34,283 bases of DNA from Saccharomonospora iraqiensis subsp. paurometabolica YIM 90007. Lineage in GTDB: Bacteria > Actinomycetota > Actinomycetes > Mycobacteriales > Pseudonocardiaceae. The notes beneath the pieces were generated by a model that ran no database searches, was not told the origin of the DNA, and was given only the letters and a program-made list of their open reading frames with translations. Shown in pieces: positions 7,537 to 16,102 of this stretch (the first letter of the stretch is position 1; the number at the start of each line of letters is the position of its first letter). Position numbers and translations under genes: made by a program. Location: assembly GCF_000231035.2 (NCBI RefSeq), contig NZ_KI912185.1, positions 14,601 through 48,883 of the forward strand. The letters are read 5' to 3'.

Positions 7537-8985
7537 TCAGGTGAAGCGGAGGATGCCGTCGTCGAGTCGGCGGTGGCCCAGGGTGACGAGGTCGTGCGCG
7601 TAGCTCATCCCGAGCCGCCACGGCTGCCGGGATCCCGCGCGGGGGAACTCGTCGATCGCACGGCGGACGTAGCCCGCGTCGAAGTCGAGCAGTGGCCGCG
7701 CGGTGACCGACGGATCGTCGTTCACCGGGACACACCGCCGGTACCCGTGCCGGTCCAGGTGCCGCAGCAGCCGGACGACGTACCCGCTCACCAGGTCGGC
7801 CTTCAACGTCCACGAGGCGTTCGTGTAGCCGACGGTGAAGGCGAAATTCGGCACCCCGGACAGCATCATCCCCTTGTACGCCATCGTCTCCGGCAGGCGC
7901 ACCTCGCTGCCGTCGACGGTGAGTCGCATGCCCCCGAGCGGCAGCAGCCGCAGCCCGGTCGCCACGACGACCGTGTCCGCCTCCAGTTCCGCCCCGGACC
8001 GCAGGCGGAGGCCGGACGCGGTGAACTCCTCGATGTGGTCGGTGACCACCGACGCCGTGCCGCGGCGGACGGCGGTGAACAGGTCGCCGTCCGGGACGAA
8101 GCACAACCGCTGGTCCCAGGGGTCGTAGTCCGGCCGGAAGTGGGTGTCGACGTCGTAGCCCGCCGGGAGCTGCCGGATCGTGGCCTTGCGGATCAGCCTG
8201 CGGACCAGTTCCGGCCGTCTCCGGCTGAGCTGGTAGAGCAGCGTGCTCACGGCGATGTTCTTCCAGCGCACCACCGGGTACGCCGCGCGCGGCCCCACCA
8301 CCCTGTGCAGCAGTCCGGCCAGGCGGTCCTCGGACGGCAGGGACAGGATGTAGGTGGGCGAGCGCTGCAGCATCGTGACGTGGGCGGCCTTGTCGGCCAG
8401 GGCGGGCACCAGCGTCACCGCCGTCGCCCCGCTGCCGACGACCACGATCCGCTGTCCGGTGTGGTCGAGGTCCTCCGGCCACTCCTGCGGGTGCACCACG
8501 GTCCCCCGGAAGCGTTCCAGCCCCGGGAACTCGGGGAAGTATCCGGCGTCGTAGCGGTAGTACCCGCTGCAGACGTGCAGGAACCGGGCGGTGAACCGGA
8601 CGGTGGTGCCGTCGTGCTCGGCCTCCACCGTCCACAGTGCGTCGTCGCTGGACCAGGAGGCGTGCACGACGCGGTGCCGGTAACGGATGTGCCGGTCGAT
8701 CCCCGCCTCGGTCGCGGTGTCCCGGAGGTAGCGCAGGATCGACGGCCCGTCGGCGAGGGCCCGGGACCGTCTCCAGGGGCGGAACCGGTAGCCGAGGGTC
8801 TGCATGTCCGAGTCGGAGCGCACCCCCGGATAGCGGAACAGGTCCCACGTCCCCCCGAGGGCGTCCCGCGCCTCCAGGAGAGTGAAGGTGTGTCCGGGCA
8901 GCTGGGACCGGAGGTGGTGCGCGGCGCCGATCCCGGACAGTCCGGCGCCGACGATGAGCACGTCGACGTGTTCGGGGGCGGTCAT
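7537..8985 (-). CDS. FAD-dependent Baeyer-Villiger-type monooxygenase (EthA-like)
   Basis: A 482-residue flavoprotein monooxygenase expected to insert oxygen next to a carbonyl, or to oxygenate S or N, using NADPH and O2. Two Rossmann motifs are present: GAGLSG at 13-18 for FAD and VGSGATA near 183-189 for NADPH. The Baeyer-Villiger fingerprint FxGxxxHxxxWP is complete at 159-170 (FRGTVVHPQEWP). The C-terminal half continues as in EthA (SGVPNFAFTVGYTNASWTLKADL). ATG 8985 overlaps the stop of the P450 gene as ATGA, so the two are translationally coupled and probably act on the same compound. A TetR gene diverges from the operon, as ethR does from ethA. The substrate cannot be read from sequence. 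Confidence 0.88.
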   Translation of the reverse strand: MTAPEHVDVLIVGAGLSGIGAAHHLRSQLPGHTFTLLEARDALGGTWDLFRYPGVRSDSDMQTLGYRFRPWRRSRALADGPSILRYLRDTATEAGIDRHIRYRHRVVHASWSSDDALWTVEAEHDGTTVRFTARFLHVCSGYYRYDAGYFPEFPGLERFRGTVVHPQEWPEDLDHTGQRIVVVGSGATAVTLVPALADKAAHVTMLQRSPTYILSLPSEDRLAGLLHRVVGPRAAYPVVRWKNIAVSTLLYQLSRRRPELVRRLIRKATIRQLPAGYDVDTHFRPDYDPWDQRLCFVPDGDLFTAVRRGTASVVTDHIEEFTASGLRLRSGAELEADTVVVATGLRLLPLGGMRLTVDGSEVRLPETMAYKGMMLSGVPNFAFTVGYTNASWTLKADLVSGYVVRLLRHLDRHGYRRCVPVNDDPSVTARPLLDFDAGYVRRAIDEFPRAGSRQPWRLGMSYAHDLVTLGHRRLDDGILRFT

Positions 8986-10346
8986 GCCGCGGTCCGGGGC
9001 CCGGTGGCCGTGCCGGACAGCGCCGGGCCGTCGGTCCGGCGGCGGACGAGCGCCCGGCCGCCCCGGGCCGGTGCGTTGGCGACCCCGCGGGAACGCCACC
9101 GTTCACCGGGCTCGGTGGTGGGCAGCAGGGAGAAGTGCCGCAGCATCGTGCGCAGCGCGACGTTCATCTCCATCGTGGCGAAGGCCGCGCCGATGCAGCG
9201 GCGCGTGCCGCCGCCGAACGGGATCCACTGGTAGAGGTCGGGCCGCGAATCGACGAACCGGTACGGGTCGAACCGGCGTGCGTCCGGGAACACCGACTCG
9301 TTGCGGTGCAGCAGGGCGATGCTGGCGAGCACGAGCTGTTTCCGGGGCAGCCGCCAACGCCCGATCTCCAGGCCGTCGACCTCCACCGTCCGGCCGACCA
9401 GGTCGATCACCGGGCGGGTGCGCTGCACCTCGGTGATCGTGGCGTCCCGCAGCGTGCTTCCCCCCGCGTCCGCCTCGGCGGTGAGCTCGCCCAGCAGGGC
9501 CGGGTGCCTGCGGAGCCGTTCGACGGCCCACGCCAGCGTCGTGGCCGTGGTCTCGTGTCCGGCGGCGAGCAGGGTGAGCAGCTCGTCGGCGATCTCACCG
9601 TGGGTCATCGCGCTGCCGTCCTCGTAGCGGGCCTGCAGCATCAGCGAGAGCACGTCGTTGCGCTCGTCGAGGTTCCCGCCCCGTTCCGCCTTGGTGATCA
9701 GCCGCTCGACGATGGCGTCGAACTCGTCCCGCATGATCTTGAACCGGCCCCACGGGCTCCACCACCCGAGGTCGACCTCCGGCACCGGCAGCACGGCGAG
9801 CCGCGATCCCAACGTGACCAGGCGGGGGATCCGGTCCCGCAGCCGTTCCAGTTCCGCGCCCTCGGCACCGAACACCGCGCGCAGGATGATGTTCAGCGTG
9901 ATCCGCATCCAGGAGGACAGGGTCGGGAACGACGTGCCCTCCGGCCACGCGGCGAGCTCGCGCCGGGTCTCCTCCTCGACGATGCCCTCGTACGCCGCGA
10001 GCCTGCGGCCGTGGAACGGGGGCACCAGCAGCTTGCGCTCGCGGCGGTGCCGGTCGCCGGTCAGGGAGAACATCGAGCCCGGACCGAGCAGTCTGCCGAG
10101 GTTCGGTTCCATGTTCTCCGCGCGGTCGGGCTTGGTCTGCAACAGCTGCTTGACCTCGTCCGGGTCGCTGAGCACGACCGTACGGCCGAACAGTGGGAGG
10201 TGCACCGTGAAGGCGTCCCCGTAGCGGTCCCGCAGGGACTTCATCCCGCGTTGCGGGGAGACGATCGCGTGCGCGGCCTGCAGCGCGGGTGGCAGGCCGG
10301 GCCCGGGAGGCAGGCCGGTCCCGGCAGGCAGGGTCTCGGTCGGCAT
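8982..10346 (-). CDS. Cytochrome P450
   Basis: A 454-residue soluble P450. The I-helix oxygen motif AGHETT, the K-helix ExxR (EVQRTRPV) and the heme-thiolate signature FGGGTRRCIGAAFA with Cys384 as iron ligand are all intact. The proline-rich start (LPPGPGLPPALQ) and the style of the sequence resemble the mycobacterial CYP135/CYP138 group. It needs a ferredoxin and reductase, neither of which is encoded here. The ATG at 10346 follows GGGGAG. The last four bases overlap the monooxygenase start. The palindromic region just upstream makes it the probable main target of the divergent TetR regulator. Confidence 0.93.
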   Translation of the reverse strand: MPTETLPAGTGLPPGPGLPPALQAAHAIVSPQRGMKSLRDRYGDAFTVHLPLFGRTVVLSDPDEVKQLLQTKPDRAENMEPNLGRLLGPGSMFSLTGDRHRRERKLLVPPFHGRRLAAYEGIVEEETRRELAAWPEGTSFPTLSSWMRITLNIILRAVFGAEGAELERLRDRIPRLVTLGSRLAVLPVPEVDLGWWSPWGRFKIMRDEFDAIVERLITKAERGGNLDERNDVLSLMLQARYEDGSAMTHGEIADELLTLLAAGHETTATTLAWAVERLRRHPALLGELTAEADAGGSTLRDATITEVQRTRPVIDLVGRTVEVDGLEIGRWRLPRKQLVLASIALLHRNESVFPDARRFDPYRFVDSRPDLYQWIPFGGGTRRCIGAAFATMEMNVALRTMLRHFSLLPTTEPGERWRSRGVANAPARGGRALVRRRTDGPALSGTATGPRTAA

Positions 10347-10369
10347 CGGAGTGGCTCCCCCTCGTGCGT

Positions 10370-10413
10370 CTGGTACGTCGGCGTACCAGCGGTACGGTAC
10401 GCATCCGTACCGC
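10370..10413. promoter_or_regulatory. Two adjacent inverted repeats, probable TetR operator
   Basis: CTGGTACG (10370-10377) and CGTACCAG (10382-10389) form perfect 8-bp arms around TCGG. GCGGTACGG (10389-10397) and CCGTACCGC (10405-10413) form perfect 9-bp arms around 7 bases. All half-sites share GGTACG. The pair lies between the divergent P450 and TetR genes and would let the regulator control both. Confidence 0.75.
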
Positions 10414-10453
10414 GCCGGACAAGAGGCGGCCCGGGCCGTATAGCGTGGAGGCC

Positions 10454-11071
10454 ATGACGACCGGCAGCGAGCGCGTCACCGAGGCCCCCGTGCCCTCCGC
10501 CGGGGACGGGTTCCGGCAGCGGCTGCTCGCCGCGCTCGCCGACGCGCTGGCCGAGGACGGGTACCGCACCACGACGGTCGCCGACATCGTCCGGCGCGCC
10601 CGGACCTCCCGCCGCACCTTCTACGAGCACTTCTCCGGCAAGGAGGCGTGCTACCTCGCCCTGCTCGCGGCGGCGAACGACCACACGATCCGGCGTATCT
10701 CGGCGGCGGTGGACCCGGCGGCGCCGTGGGAGACGCAGATCCGGCAGGCGGTGGCCGCCTGGATCGCCTCCGCGGAATCCACCCCCGCGGTCACCGTGAG
10801 CTGGATCCGCGACCTGCCCTCCCTCGGCGCGGCCGCACGCGAGCTCCAGCGCGAGGCGATGGACGCCTTCGTGGTGATGATCCAGCGGCTCTGCGACACC
10901 GACGAGCTCCGCGCGGCCGGGGTGCGGCCGGTGACCCGCCCGCAGGCGATCATCCTGCTCGGCGGGCTGCGTGAGCTGCTGGCGGCCACCGTCGAGGACG
11001 GCGGCCGGATCGCCGACATCTCCGAGGCGGCCGTCGACGCGACGATCGCACTGCTGCGCCCGCGCTCCTGA
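10454..11071 (+). CDS. TetR/AcrR-family transcriptional regulator
   Basis: A 205-residue repressor-type protein. The helix-turn-helix is at about 20-63 (FRQRLLAALADALAEDGYRTTTVADIVRRARTSRRTFYEHFSGKEACYLALL), with the typical T-V-A-D-I-V and F-Y-x-H-F wording. The remaining ~140 residues are the helical ligand-binding and dimer domain. ATG 10454 has GTGGAGG directly upstream; a TAGCGT hexamer ends 7 nt before it, so a leaderless transcript is also possible. It diverges from the P450/monooxygenase operon across 107 bp containing the GGTACG palindromes. This predicts control of that operon and of itself, released by the pathway substrate. Confidence 0.88.
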   Translation: MTTGSERVTEAPVPSAGDGFRQRLLAALADALAEDGYRTTTVADIVRRARTSRRTFYEHFSGKEACYLALLAAANDHTIRRISAAVDPAAPWETQIRQAVAAWIASAESTPAVTVSWIRDLPSLGAAARELQREAMDAFVVMIQRLCDTDELRAAGVRPVTRPQAIILLGGLRELLAATVEDGGRIADISEAAVDATIALLRPRS

Positions 11072-11207
11072 CCCCCCACCCCGTCCCCGGACGGGTTCGT
11101 CCCTCCACCCACGCGGCCCGGGTTCCACGATCGGGTGGTGACCAGCCTGTTTCCGTCGGACCCCGGCGCTAGTCTCCGCACAGAACGGCCGGTAGTGAGG
11201 AGACGCG

Positions 11208-11978
11208 ATGAGCGAAGTGACCACAGCCCAGCCGCCGGGTACACCGACCTGGCTCGATCTGGGCATCCCGGATCTCGACCGGGCGATGGGCTTCTACGGT
11301 GCGGTGTTCGGCTGGGAGTTCGAGGTGGGGCCGGAGGAGGCCGGCCGGTACACCCAGTGCCTGCTGCGCGGCCGCCGGGTCGCCGGGCTCATGCCGCACC
11401 AGGATCCGGACGCGACGGAGTTCTGGTGGAACCTGTACTTCGCCACCGACGACTGCGACGCCACGGCGGCCACGGCCGAGCGTGCCGGTGGTTCGGTGGT
11501 GACCGCCCCGACGGACGTCATGGACGAGGGCCGGATGGCGATCGTGCGGGACCCCACCGGTGCGCAGTTCGGACTGTGGCAGGCGGGTGCCCACCTCGGG
11601 TGTGAGCTCGTCAACGAGCCGAACGCCCTGCTCCGCAACGACCTGCTCACCCGGGACCCCGCCGCCGCACGCGAGTTCTACCGCGCGGTGTTCGACTACT
11701 CGCTGGACGGCGACCCGAACATGCCCGACGCCGACTTCACCTTCCTGCGCAGGCCGGACGGTCACGAGATCGGCGGCATCGTGGGCGACCCGTCGGCGGA
11801 GCGGCCCGGCTGGGGCACCCTGTTCCAGGTGGACGACGTGGACGAGACGGTGCGCCGGGTCCGGGACAACGGCGGTACGGCCGCGGACCCGTTCGACATG
11901 GTCTACGGACGACTCGCCGGGATCACCGATCCGTTCGGGGCGACGTTCCAGGTGGGTTCCCCCGGGGCGGAGGCGTGA
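11208..11978 (+). CDS. Two-domain VOC (glyoxalase/bleomycin-resistance fold) protein
   Basis: A 256-residue protein made of two tandem VOC domains (about 12-125 and 135-250). Each starts with the pattern D-x-x-R-A-x-x-F-Y (DLDRAMGFYGAVFGW; DPAAAREFYRAVFDY) and ends with a D-P-x-G-A-x-F phrase (DPTGAQFGLWQ; DPFGATFQVGS). The closest family I recognise is the actinobacterial CFP32/Rv0577 type, sometimes called hydroxylase or glyoxalase-like; the reaction is unproven. ATG 11208 follows GAGGAGACGCG. A TAGTCT hexamer at 11170-11175 may be the -10. It converges with the methyltransferase gene. Confidence 0.88.
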   Translation: MSEVTTAQPPGTPTWLDLGIPDLDRAMGFYGAVFGWEFEVGPEEAGRYTQCLLRGRRVAGLMPHQDPDATEFWWNLYFATDDCDATAATAERAGGSVVTAPTDVMDEGRMAIVRDPTGAQFGLWQAGAHLGCELVNEPNALLRNDLLTRDPAAAREFYRAVFDYSLDGDPNMPDADFTFLRRPDGHEIGGIVGDPSAERPGWGTLFQVDDVDETVRRVRDNGGTAADPFDMVYGRLAGITDPFGATFQVGSPGAEA

Positions 11979-12028
11979 CCTCGGGCGGGGAGGTGTGAAC
12001 GGCGATCCACCGGGCGGTGAAGCCAAAA

Positions 12029-12082
12029 AGCAGCGCCGAGCCCACGAGCAGCGCCGAGCCCGTGAGCAGCGCGGAGCTCACG
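12029..12082. repeat. Three 18-bp tandem repeats at a convergent gene junction
   Basis: Units AGCAGCGCCGAGCCCACG (12029-12046), AGCAGCGCCGAGCCCGTG (12047-12064) and AGCAGCGCGGAGCTCACG (12065-12082) differ at only a few bases. The last one covers the stop codon of the methyltransferase gene, so the array grew from or into the gene end. Confidence 0.85.
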
Positions 12083-12085
12083 GGC
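12058..12085 (-). terminator. Hairpin with following T-run at the methyltransferase 3' end
   Basis: GCCCGTGAGC (12058-12067) pairs perfectly with GCTCACGGGC (12076-12085) around an 8-nt loop. On the minus strand a run of five T (12029-12025) follows after about 28 nt. The hairpin is made from repeat units 2 and 3. Confidence 0.45.
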
Positions 12086-12683
12086 GGCGGAGTACGGCGA
12101 CGAGGAAGTCGGCGTCGTCGGTGAACGGGCGCAGGTCCCATGTGGACAGCGTGAGGTCGGACACGAAACCGGCCGCGTCGGCGTCGGCGAAGAAATCGGG
12201 GAACTCGTAGCCGCGACCGGCACCGAATCCGATGGCGGCCCGGCCGCCCGGCACGAGGTGCGCGTGCAGCCGACGGAGCACCTCCCCGCGGGTGCCCGGT
12301 GCGCAGAACGGCAGCACGTTCCCGGCGCAGACGACGGCGTCGAAGGGCTGGAACAGGCCCCGTGCGGGCAGGTCCAGTTCGGCCAGATCGCCGACCAGCC
12401 ACCGCGGGCCGGGGTAATCCTGCTCGGCGGCCTCGATCAGCACCGGATCACCGTCCACGCCGACGACGTCGTGCCCCGCCGCGGCCAGCGCGCCGCCCAC
12501 GCGGCCGGGGCCGCAGCCCGCGTCGAGAATCCGGGCACCCCGGGGCACCATCGCGTCCACCAGGCGGGCCTCACCTGCGAGGTCGTCCCCGGCGCGGGCC
12601 ATGGACCGGAACCGCTCGACGTACCAGGTGGAGTGACCGGGGTCGGCGGTGACCTTCCGCATCCACAGACTCTGCTCGACCAC
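12078..12683 (-). CDS. Class I SAM-dependent methyltransferase
   Basis: A 201-residue methyltransferase of Rossmann type. Motif I is ILDAGCGPGRVGG (about 52-64), the acidic end of strand 2 is VVGVDGDP, and motif II/III is FDAVVCAGNVLPF followed by LVPGGRAAIGFG. The N-terminus (DPGHSTWYVERFRSMARAGDDLAGEARLVDAMVPRGARI) is a form common in actinobacterial annotations without a known substrate. The start is GTG 12683 with AAAGGA seven bases upstream. It diverges from the penicillin-acylase-like gene; no functional link is visible. Confidence 0.85.
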   Translation of the reverse strand: MVEQSLWMRKVTADPGHSTWYVERFRSMARAGDDLAGEARLVDAMVPRGARILDAGCGPGRVGGALAAAGHDVVGVDGDPVLIEAAEQDYPGPRWLVGDLAELDLPARGLFQPFDAVVCAGNVLPFCAPGTRGEVLRRLHAHLVPGGRAAIGFGAGRGYEFPDFFADADAAGFVSDLTLSTWDLRPFTDDADFLVAVLRRP

Positions 12684-12850
12684 TGCCTGTCCTTTCCCGC
12701 GGGTCCTGCCGAACCGACACGTGGCACCGGCCTCGGGTGCCGACGACGGCCACGACGATACCCGGCACGGTGCCGCTCCGGCCGTCCGTCACCGGACGGA
12801 CCCGCCGACGTCCGCGCTGCGCCATTCGGGTGAGCGAAAAGCGAATCACT

Positions 12851-12879
12851 TTCACTTCGTCGTCGCGCGGTCGTAGTGT
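12851..12879 (+). promoter_or_regulatory. Promoter of the penicillin-acylase-family gene
   Basis: TTCACT (12851-12856), 17-bp spacer, TAGTGT (12874-12879). The expected start is near 12886, leaving a leader of about 24 nt that carries GAGGGAGG before ATG 12910. Confidence 0.6.
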
Positions 12880-12909
12880 GCCCGTGGTCACAACGTCGAG
12901 GGAGGCCGT

Positions 12910-15762
12910 ATGCGCGCGCGGGTGTCCGTCTCGATCGCCGCTGTCGCACTCGTCGCCGTCTCCGCCCTGGTCCCCGTGCCCCGGGCCGCCCGGGCGGACA
13001 CCGGGGCGGAGGCCGACACCGGCACCACCGCACCCGGCGAGGCGATCCCGGACCACTGCGGGGACCGCTGCGCCGAGATCCTCCCGCCGGGCCAGGACGG
13101 CAGCGCCACACTCACCGAGATCCTGGCGCACCAGCTGGTCGGCACCCGCCCACCGCACTCGGACGACCAGCTCGGCACCTATGCGGCCCTGGCCGACGAG
13201 TACCCCACGGTCACCACGGACACGATCGACCGGTTCTTCAACGACGCGAGCTTCGGCGTCGAGCCGGACGAGGTGGACAGCCGGATCCGGCCCCGTGACG
13301 ACGTGACCATCGTGCGGGACTCCGACCACGTGCCGCACGTCTACGGCGACACCCGCGAGGGCACCGAGTTCGGCGCCGGGTACGTCGCGGCCCAGGACCG
13401 CCTGTGGATCATGGACGTCCTGCGCCGGGTCGGGCGGGGACAGCTCACCCCGTTCGCCGGCGGTGCCGAGGCGAACCGGCAGCTCGAACAGCAGTTCTTC
13501 GCCGCCGCCCCCTACACCGAGTCCGAGCTGCGGGCGCAGATCGACCGGCTGGCCAACTCCGGCCCGCGCGGCCGGCAGGGACTCGCGGACGCGCGGGCCT
13601 ACCTCGACGGCATCAACACCTACATCGAGCGCGCGAAACGCGGCCGCTACTTCCCGGGCGAGTACGTGCTCACCGGGCACGTCACCCCGATCACCAACCT
13701 CGGCGAGATCGAACCGTTCACCCTCACCGACCTGGCCGTGCTGGCCTCGGTGATCGGCGCCCAGTTCGGTGTCGGCGGCGGGGGAGAGGTCCGCGCCGCG
13801 ATCGCCCGACTCGCCCTGCACGAACGCTACGGCCCCGAACAGGGCGAGCGGGTGTGGCGCGGGATGCGTGCGGCGAACGACCCGGAGACCGTGCGCACCC
13901 TGCACGACGGGCAGACCTTCCCCTACGGCGGCACCCCGGACGAACCCGAGGGGCGGGCCCTGCCCGAGCCCGGTTCGGTCACCGGGCAACCGCTGGTGTT
14001 CGACCGCGAGGGGTCCGCGGCCGACGCGGATGCCGAGCCGCAGCGGGTGTCCGCACCGTCCCGGCTCGACCCCGCGCGTGGTGTCTTCGCCGACGGGGTG
14101 CTGCCGGCCGACCTGCTCAGCGGGGAGACCGGGATGTCCAACGCGCTGATGGTCTCCGGCCGGCACACCGACAGCGGCAACCCGGTCGCCGTGTTCGGCC
14201 CGCAGACGGGATACTTCGCACCCCAGCTGCTGATGCTGCAGGAACTCCAGGGGCCGGGGATCAGCGCGCGTGGTGCGTCGTTCGCCGGGCTGAGCTTCTA
14301 CGTGCTGCTCGGCCGTGGCCAGGACTACTCGTGGAGCGCCACCAGCGCGGGCCAGGACGTCCTCGACACCTACGCCGTGGAGCTGTGCGAACCGGGCGGG
14401 ACCAGGCCGACGCGGGAGTCGAACCACTACCGGTTCCGGGGCGAGTGCGTGGCGATGGAGACCGTCGAGCGGGAGAACGCGTGGGAGCCCACGATCGCCG
14501 ACCCCACCCCGCCCGGTTCCTACACCCTGCGCAGCTATCGCACGGAGTTCGGCCCGGTGACCCACCGCGCCGTCGTCGACGGTGCCCCCGTGGCCTACAC
14601 CACGCTGCGCTCGTCGTTCCTGCACGAGGTGGATTCGCTGATCGGCTTCCAGAAGTTCAACGACCCCGACGCGATCCGCTCGGCGGAGGACTTCCAACGC
14701 GCCGCCGCCGACATCAACTTCACCTTCAACTGGTTCTACGCCGACGCCGACGACACCGCGTACTACAACTCGGGCGCCAACCCGCGGCGCCCCGACGTGG
14801 TCGACCCGAGCATGCCGATCCGGGCCGAACCCCGCTTCGAGTGGGAGAACTGGGACCCGGAGACCAACACCGCGACCTACACCCCGTTCGAGGCGCATCC
14901 GCACTCGGTGAACCAGGACTACTACGTCAGCTGGAACAACGCCCAAGCGCAGGAGTACGCGGCCGCGGGATACGGATGGTCGGCCGTGCACCGGGGCGAC
15001 CTGCTGGACCGGCGGGTGGCGGACCTGATCGCGGACGGCGGCACGGCGAACCGCGCCGAACTCGTCCGGGAGATGGCGGAGGCCGGCCTGGCCGACCTCC
15101 GCGCCGAACGGGTCCTGCCCCTGCTGCTGCGGGTGCTCGACACGGCCCCCGTCACGGACCCGGACGCGCAGGCGGCCGTCGCCCGCCTGCGGGCGTGGCT
15201 GGACGACGGCGGCCTGCGCACGGAAACGGAACCGGGCAGCCGCACCTACGTCCACGCCGAGGCGATCCGCATCATGGACGCCTGGTGGCCGCTGCTGGTG
15301 CGGGCCCAGTTCGAACCGGGGCTCGGCTCGGAGGCCTTCGACGCGATGGTCGACGTCCTGCAGATCAACGACTCGCCGTCCGGGTTCCAGAACGAGGTCC
15401 CGGGCAAGCGGGTCGGACAGCCGCACCAGGGTTCGACCTTCCACTCCGGCTGGTGGGGCTACGTGCACAAGGACCTGCGCGCGGTGCTGGGTGAGCCGGT
15501 GGAGGGGCCGCTGGGGGAGTCCTTCTGCGGTGGGGGAGACCTCGACCGGTGCCGCGACCTGCTGCTCGACACCCTCCGGCAGGCCGCCGCGCAACCGGCC
15601 GCCGAGGTGTACCCGGGCGACGCGAACTGCGACGCGGGGGACCAGTGGTGCGCCGACTCGATCGTCCACAACCCGCTCGGCGGGATTACCCACGACAAGA
15701 TCAGCTGGCAGAATCGCCCCACGTATCAACAGGTCGTCGAATTCGCGACACGACGGGAGTGA
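12910..15762 (+). CDS. Secreted penicillin acylase (Ntn-hydrolase) family protein
   Basis: A 950-residue precursor of the penicillin G acylase superfamily, which hydrolyses amide bonds in beta-lactams, acyl-homoserine lactones or lipopeptides after self-cleavage into two chains. A signal peptide is clear (MRARVSVSIAAVALVAVSALV, then PRAARA). The phrase GYVAAQDRLWIMDVLRRVGRGQL is the family's alpha-chain signature. The predicted autocleavage site is before Ser410 in ETGMSNALMVSG, making Ser410 the N-terminal nucleophile. Asn607 in FNWFYADADDTAYY matches the oxyanion asparagine. The spacer before Ser410 is about 60 residues. ATG 12910 has a strong GAGGGAGG. Cys pairs near both ends suggest disulfides after export. 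Substrate class is not readable, and it stands alone as a transcription unit. Confidence 0.9.
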   Translation: MRARVSVSIAAVALVAVSALVPVPRAARADTGAEADTGTTAPGEAIPDHCGDRCAEILPPGQDGSATLTEILAHQLVGTRPPHSDDQLGTYAALADEYPTVTTDTIDRFFNDASFGVEPDEVDSRIRPRDDVTIVRDSDHVPHVYGDTREGTEFGAGYVAAQDRLWIMDVLRRVGRGQLTPFAGGAEANRQLEQQFFAAAPYTESELRAQIDRLANSGPRGRQGLADARAYLDGINTYIERAKRGRYFPGEYVLTGHVTPITNLGEIEPFTLTDLAVLASVIGAQFGVGGGGEVRAAIARLALHERYGPEQGERVWRGMRAANDPETVRTLHDGQTFPYGGTPDEPEGRALPEPGSVTGQPLVFDREGSAADADAEPQRVSAPSRLDPARGVFADGVLPADLLSGETGMSNALMVSGRHTDSGNPVAVFGPQTGYFAPQLLMLQELQGPGISARGASFAGLSFYVLLGRGQDYSWSATSAGQDVLDTYAVELCEPGGTRPTRESNHYRFRGECVAMETVERENAWEPTIADPTPPGSYTLRSYRTEFGPVTHRAVVDGAPVAYTTLRSSFLHEVDSLIGFQKFNDPDAIRSAEDFQRAAADINFTFNWFYADADDTAYYNSGANPRRPDVVDPSMPIRAEPRFEWENWDPETNTATYTPFEAHPHSVNQDYYVSWNNAQAQEYAAAGYGWSAVHRGDLLDRRVADLIADGGTANRAELVREMAEAGLADLRAERVLPLLLRVLDTAPVTDPDAQAAVARLRAWLDDGGLRTETEPGSRTYVHAEAIRIMDAWWPLLVRAQFEPGLGSEAFDAMVDVLQINDSPSGFQNEVPGKRVGQPHQGSTFHSGWWGYVHKDLRAVLGEPVEGPLGESFCGGGDLDRCRDLLLDTLRQAAAQPAAEVYPGDANCDAGDQWCADSIVHNPLGGITHDKISWQNRPTYQQVVEFATRRE

Positions 15763-15819
15763 GCCCGGGACGCCCTGGTCCGGTCGTTCCCGACGTCGTC
15801 GAGCTGGGGAGGATGCGCA

Positions 15820-16080
15820 GTGACCGGGGAAAAGGCGAAGTCGACGTCCTCGGCGGTGTTCGTCTGGCGTCTCCTCGCGGGTGCCTTCGTCGCCGCCGTC
15901 GGCGTGTACCTCCTGCTCGGATCGGACAACCCGGAATGGCTGTCCGCTCTCCAGGTGGTCGCCGGGGTGGTGCTCACACTGGACGCGACACGACACTTCC
16001 GCCGGTCGCGGCGTGCCGCAACGGGCGTGAACGCGGAGGACACGGAGCCGCACCCAGGGGCATCGTCTGGTCACCGGTGA
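15820..16080 (+). CDS. Small two-helix membrane protein of unknown function
   Basis: An 86-residue protein starting at GTG 15820 behind GGGGAGGATGCGCA. Two hydrophobic segments, about 13-34 (FVWRLLAGAFVAAVGVYLLL) and 41-55 (WLSALQVVAGVVLTL), are followed by a basic stretch (RHFRRSRRAA) and a hydrophilic tail. I do not recognise the family. It follows the acylase by 57 bp and could be on the same transcript. Its end overlaps the -35 of the next gene. Confidence 0.65.
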   Translation: MTGEKAKSTSSAVFVWRLLAGAFVAAVGVYLLLGSDNPEWLSALQVVAGVVLTLDATRHFRRSRRAATGVNAEDTEPHPGASSGHR

Positions 16081-16096
16081 TCTGGTGGCCTATCCT
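16068..16096 (+). promoter_or_regulatory. Promoter of the ScoMcrA-head-like gene, leaderless
   Basis: TGGTCA (16068-16073), 17-bp spacer, TATCCT (16091-16096), then 6 nt to GTG 16103. The spacing predicts transcription from the start codon itself. The promoter is embedded in the end of the preceding gene. Confidence 0.6.
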
Positions 16097-16102
16097 GTCC
16101 GC

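Noticed and set aside
12571-16074. 1167-residue minus-strand frame across the penicillin-acylase gene
   Set aside because: A long open frame caused by high GC content. Its composition is dominated by Arg, Gly, Val and His, and the plus strand encodes a recognisable enzyme.
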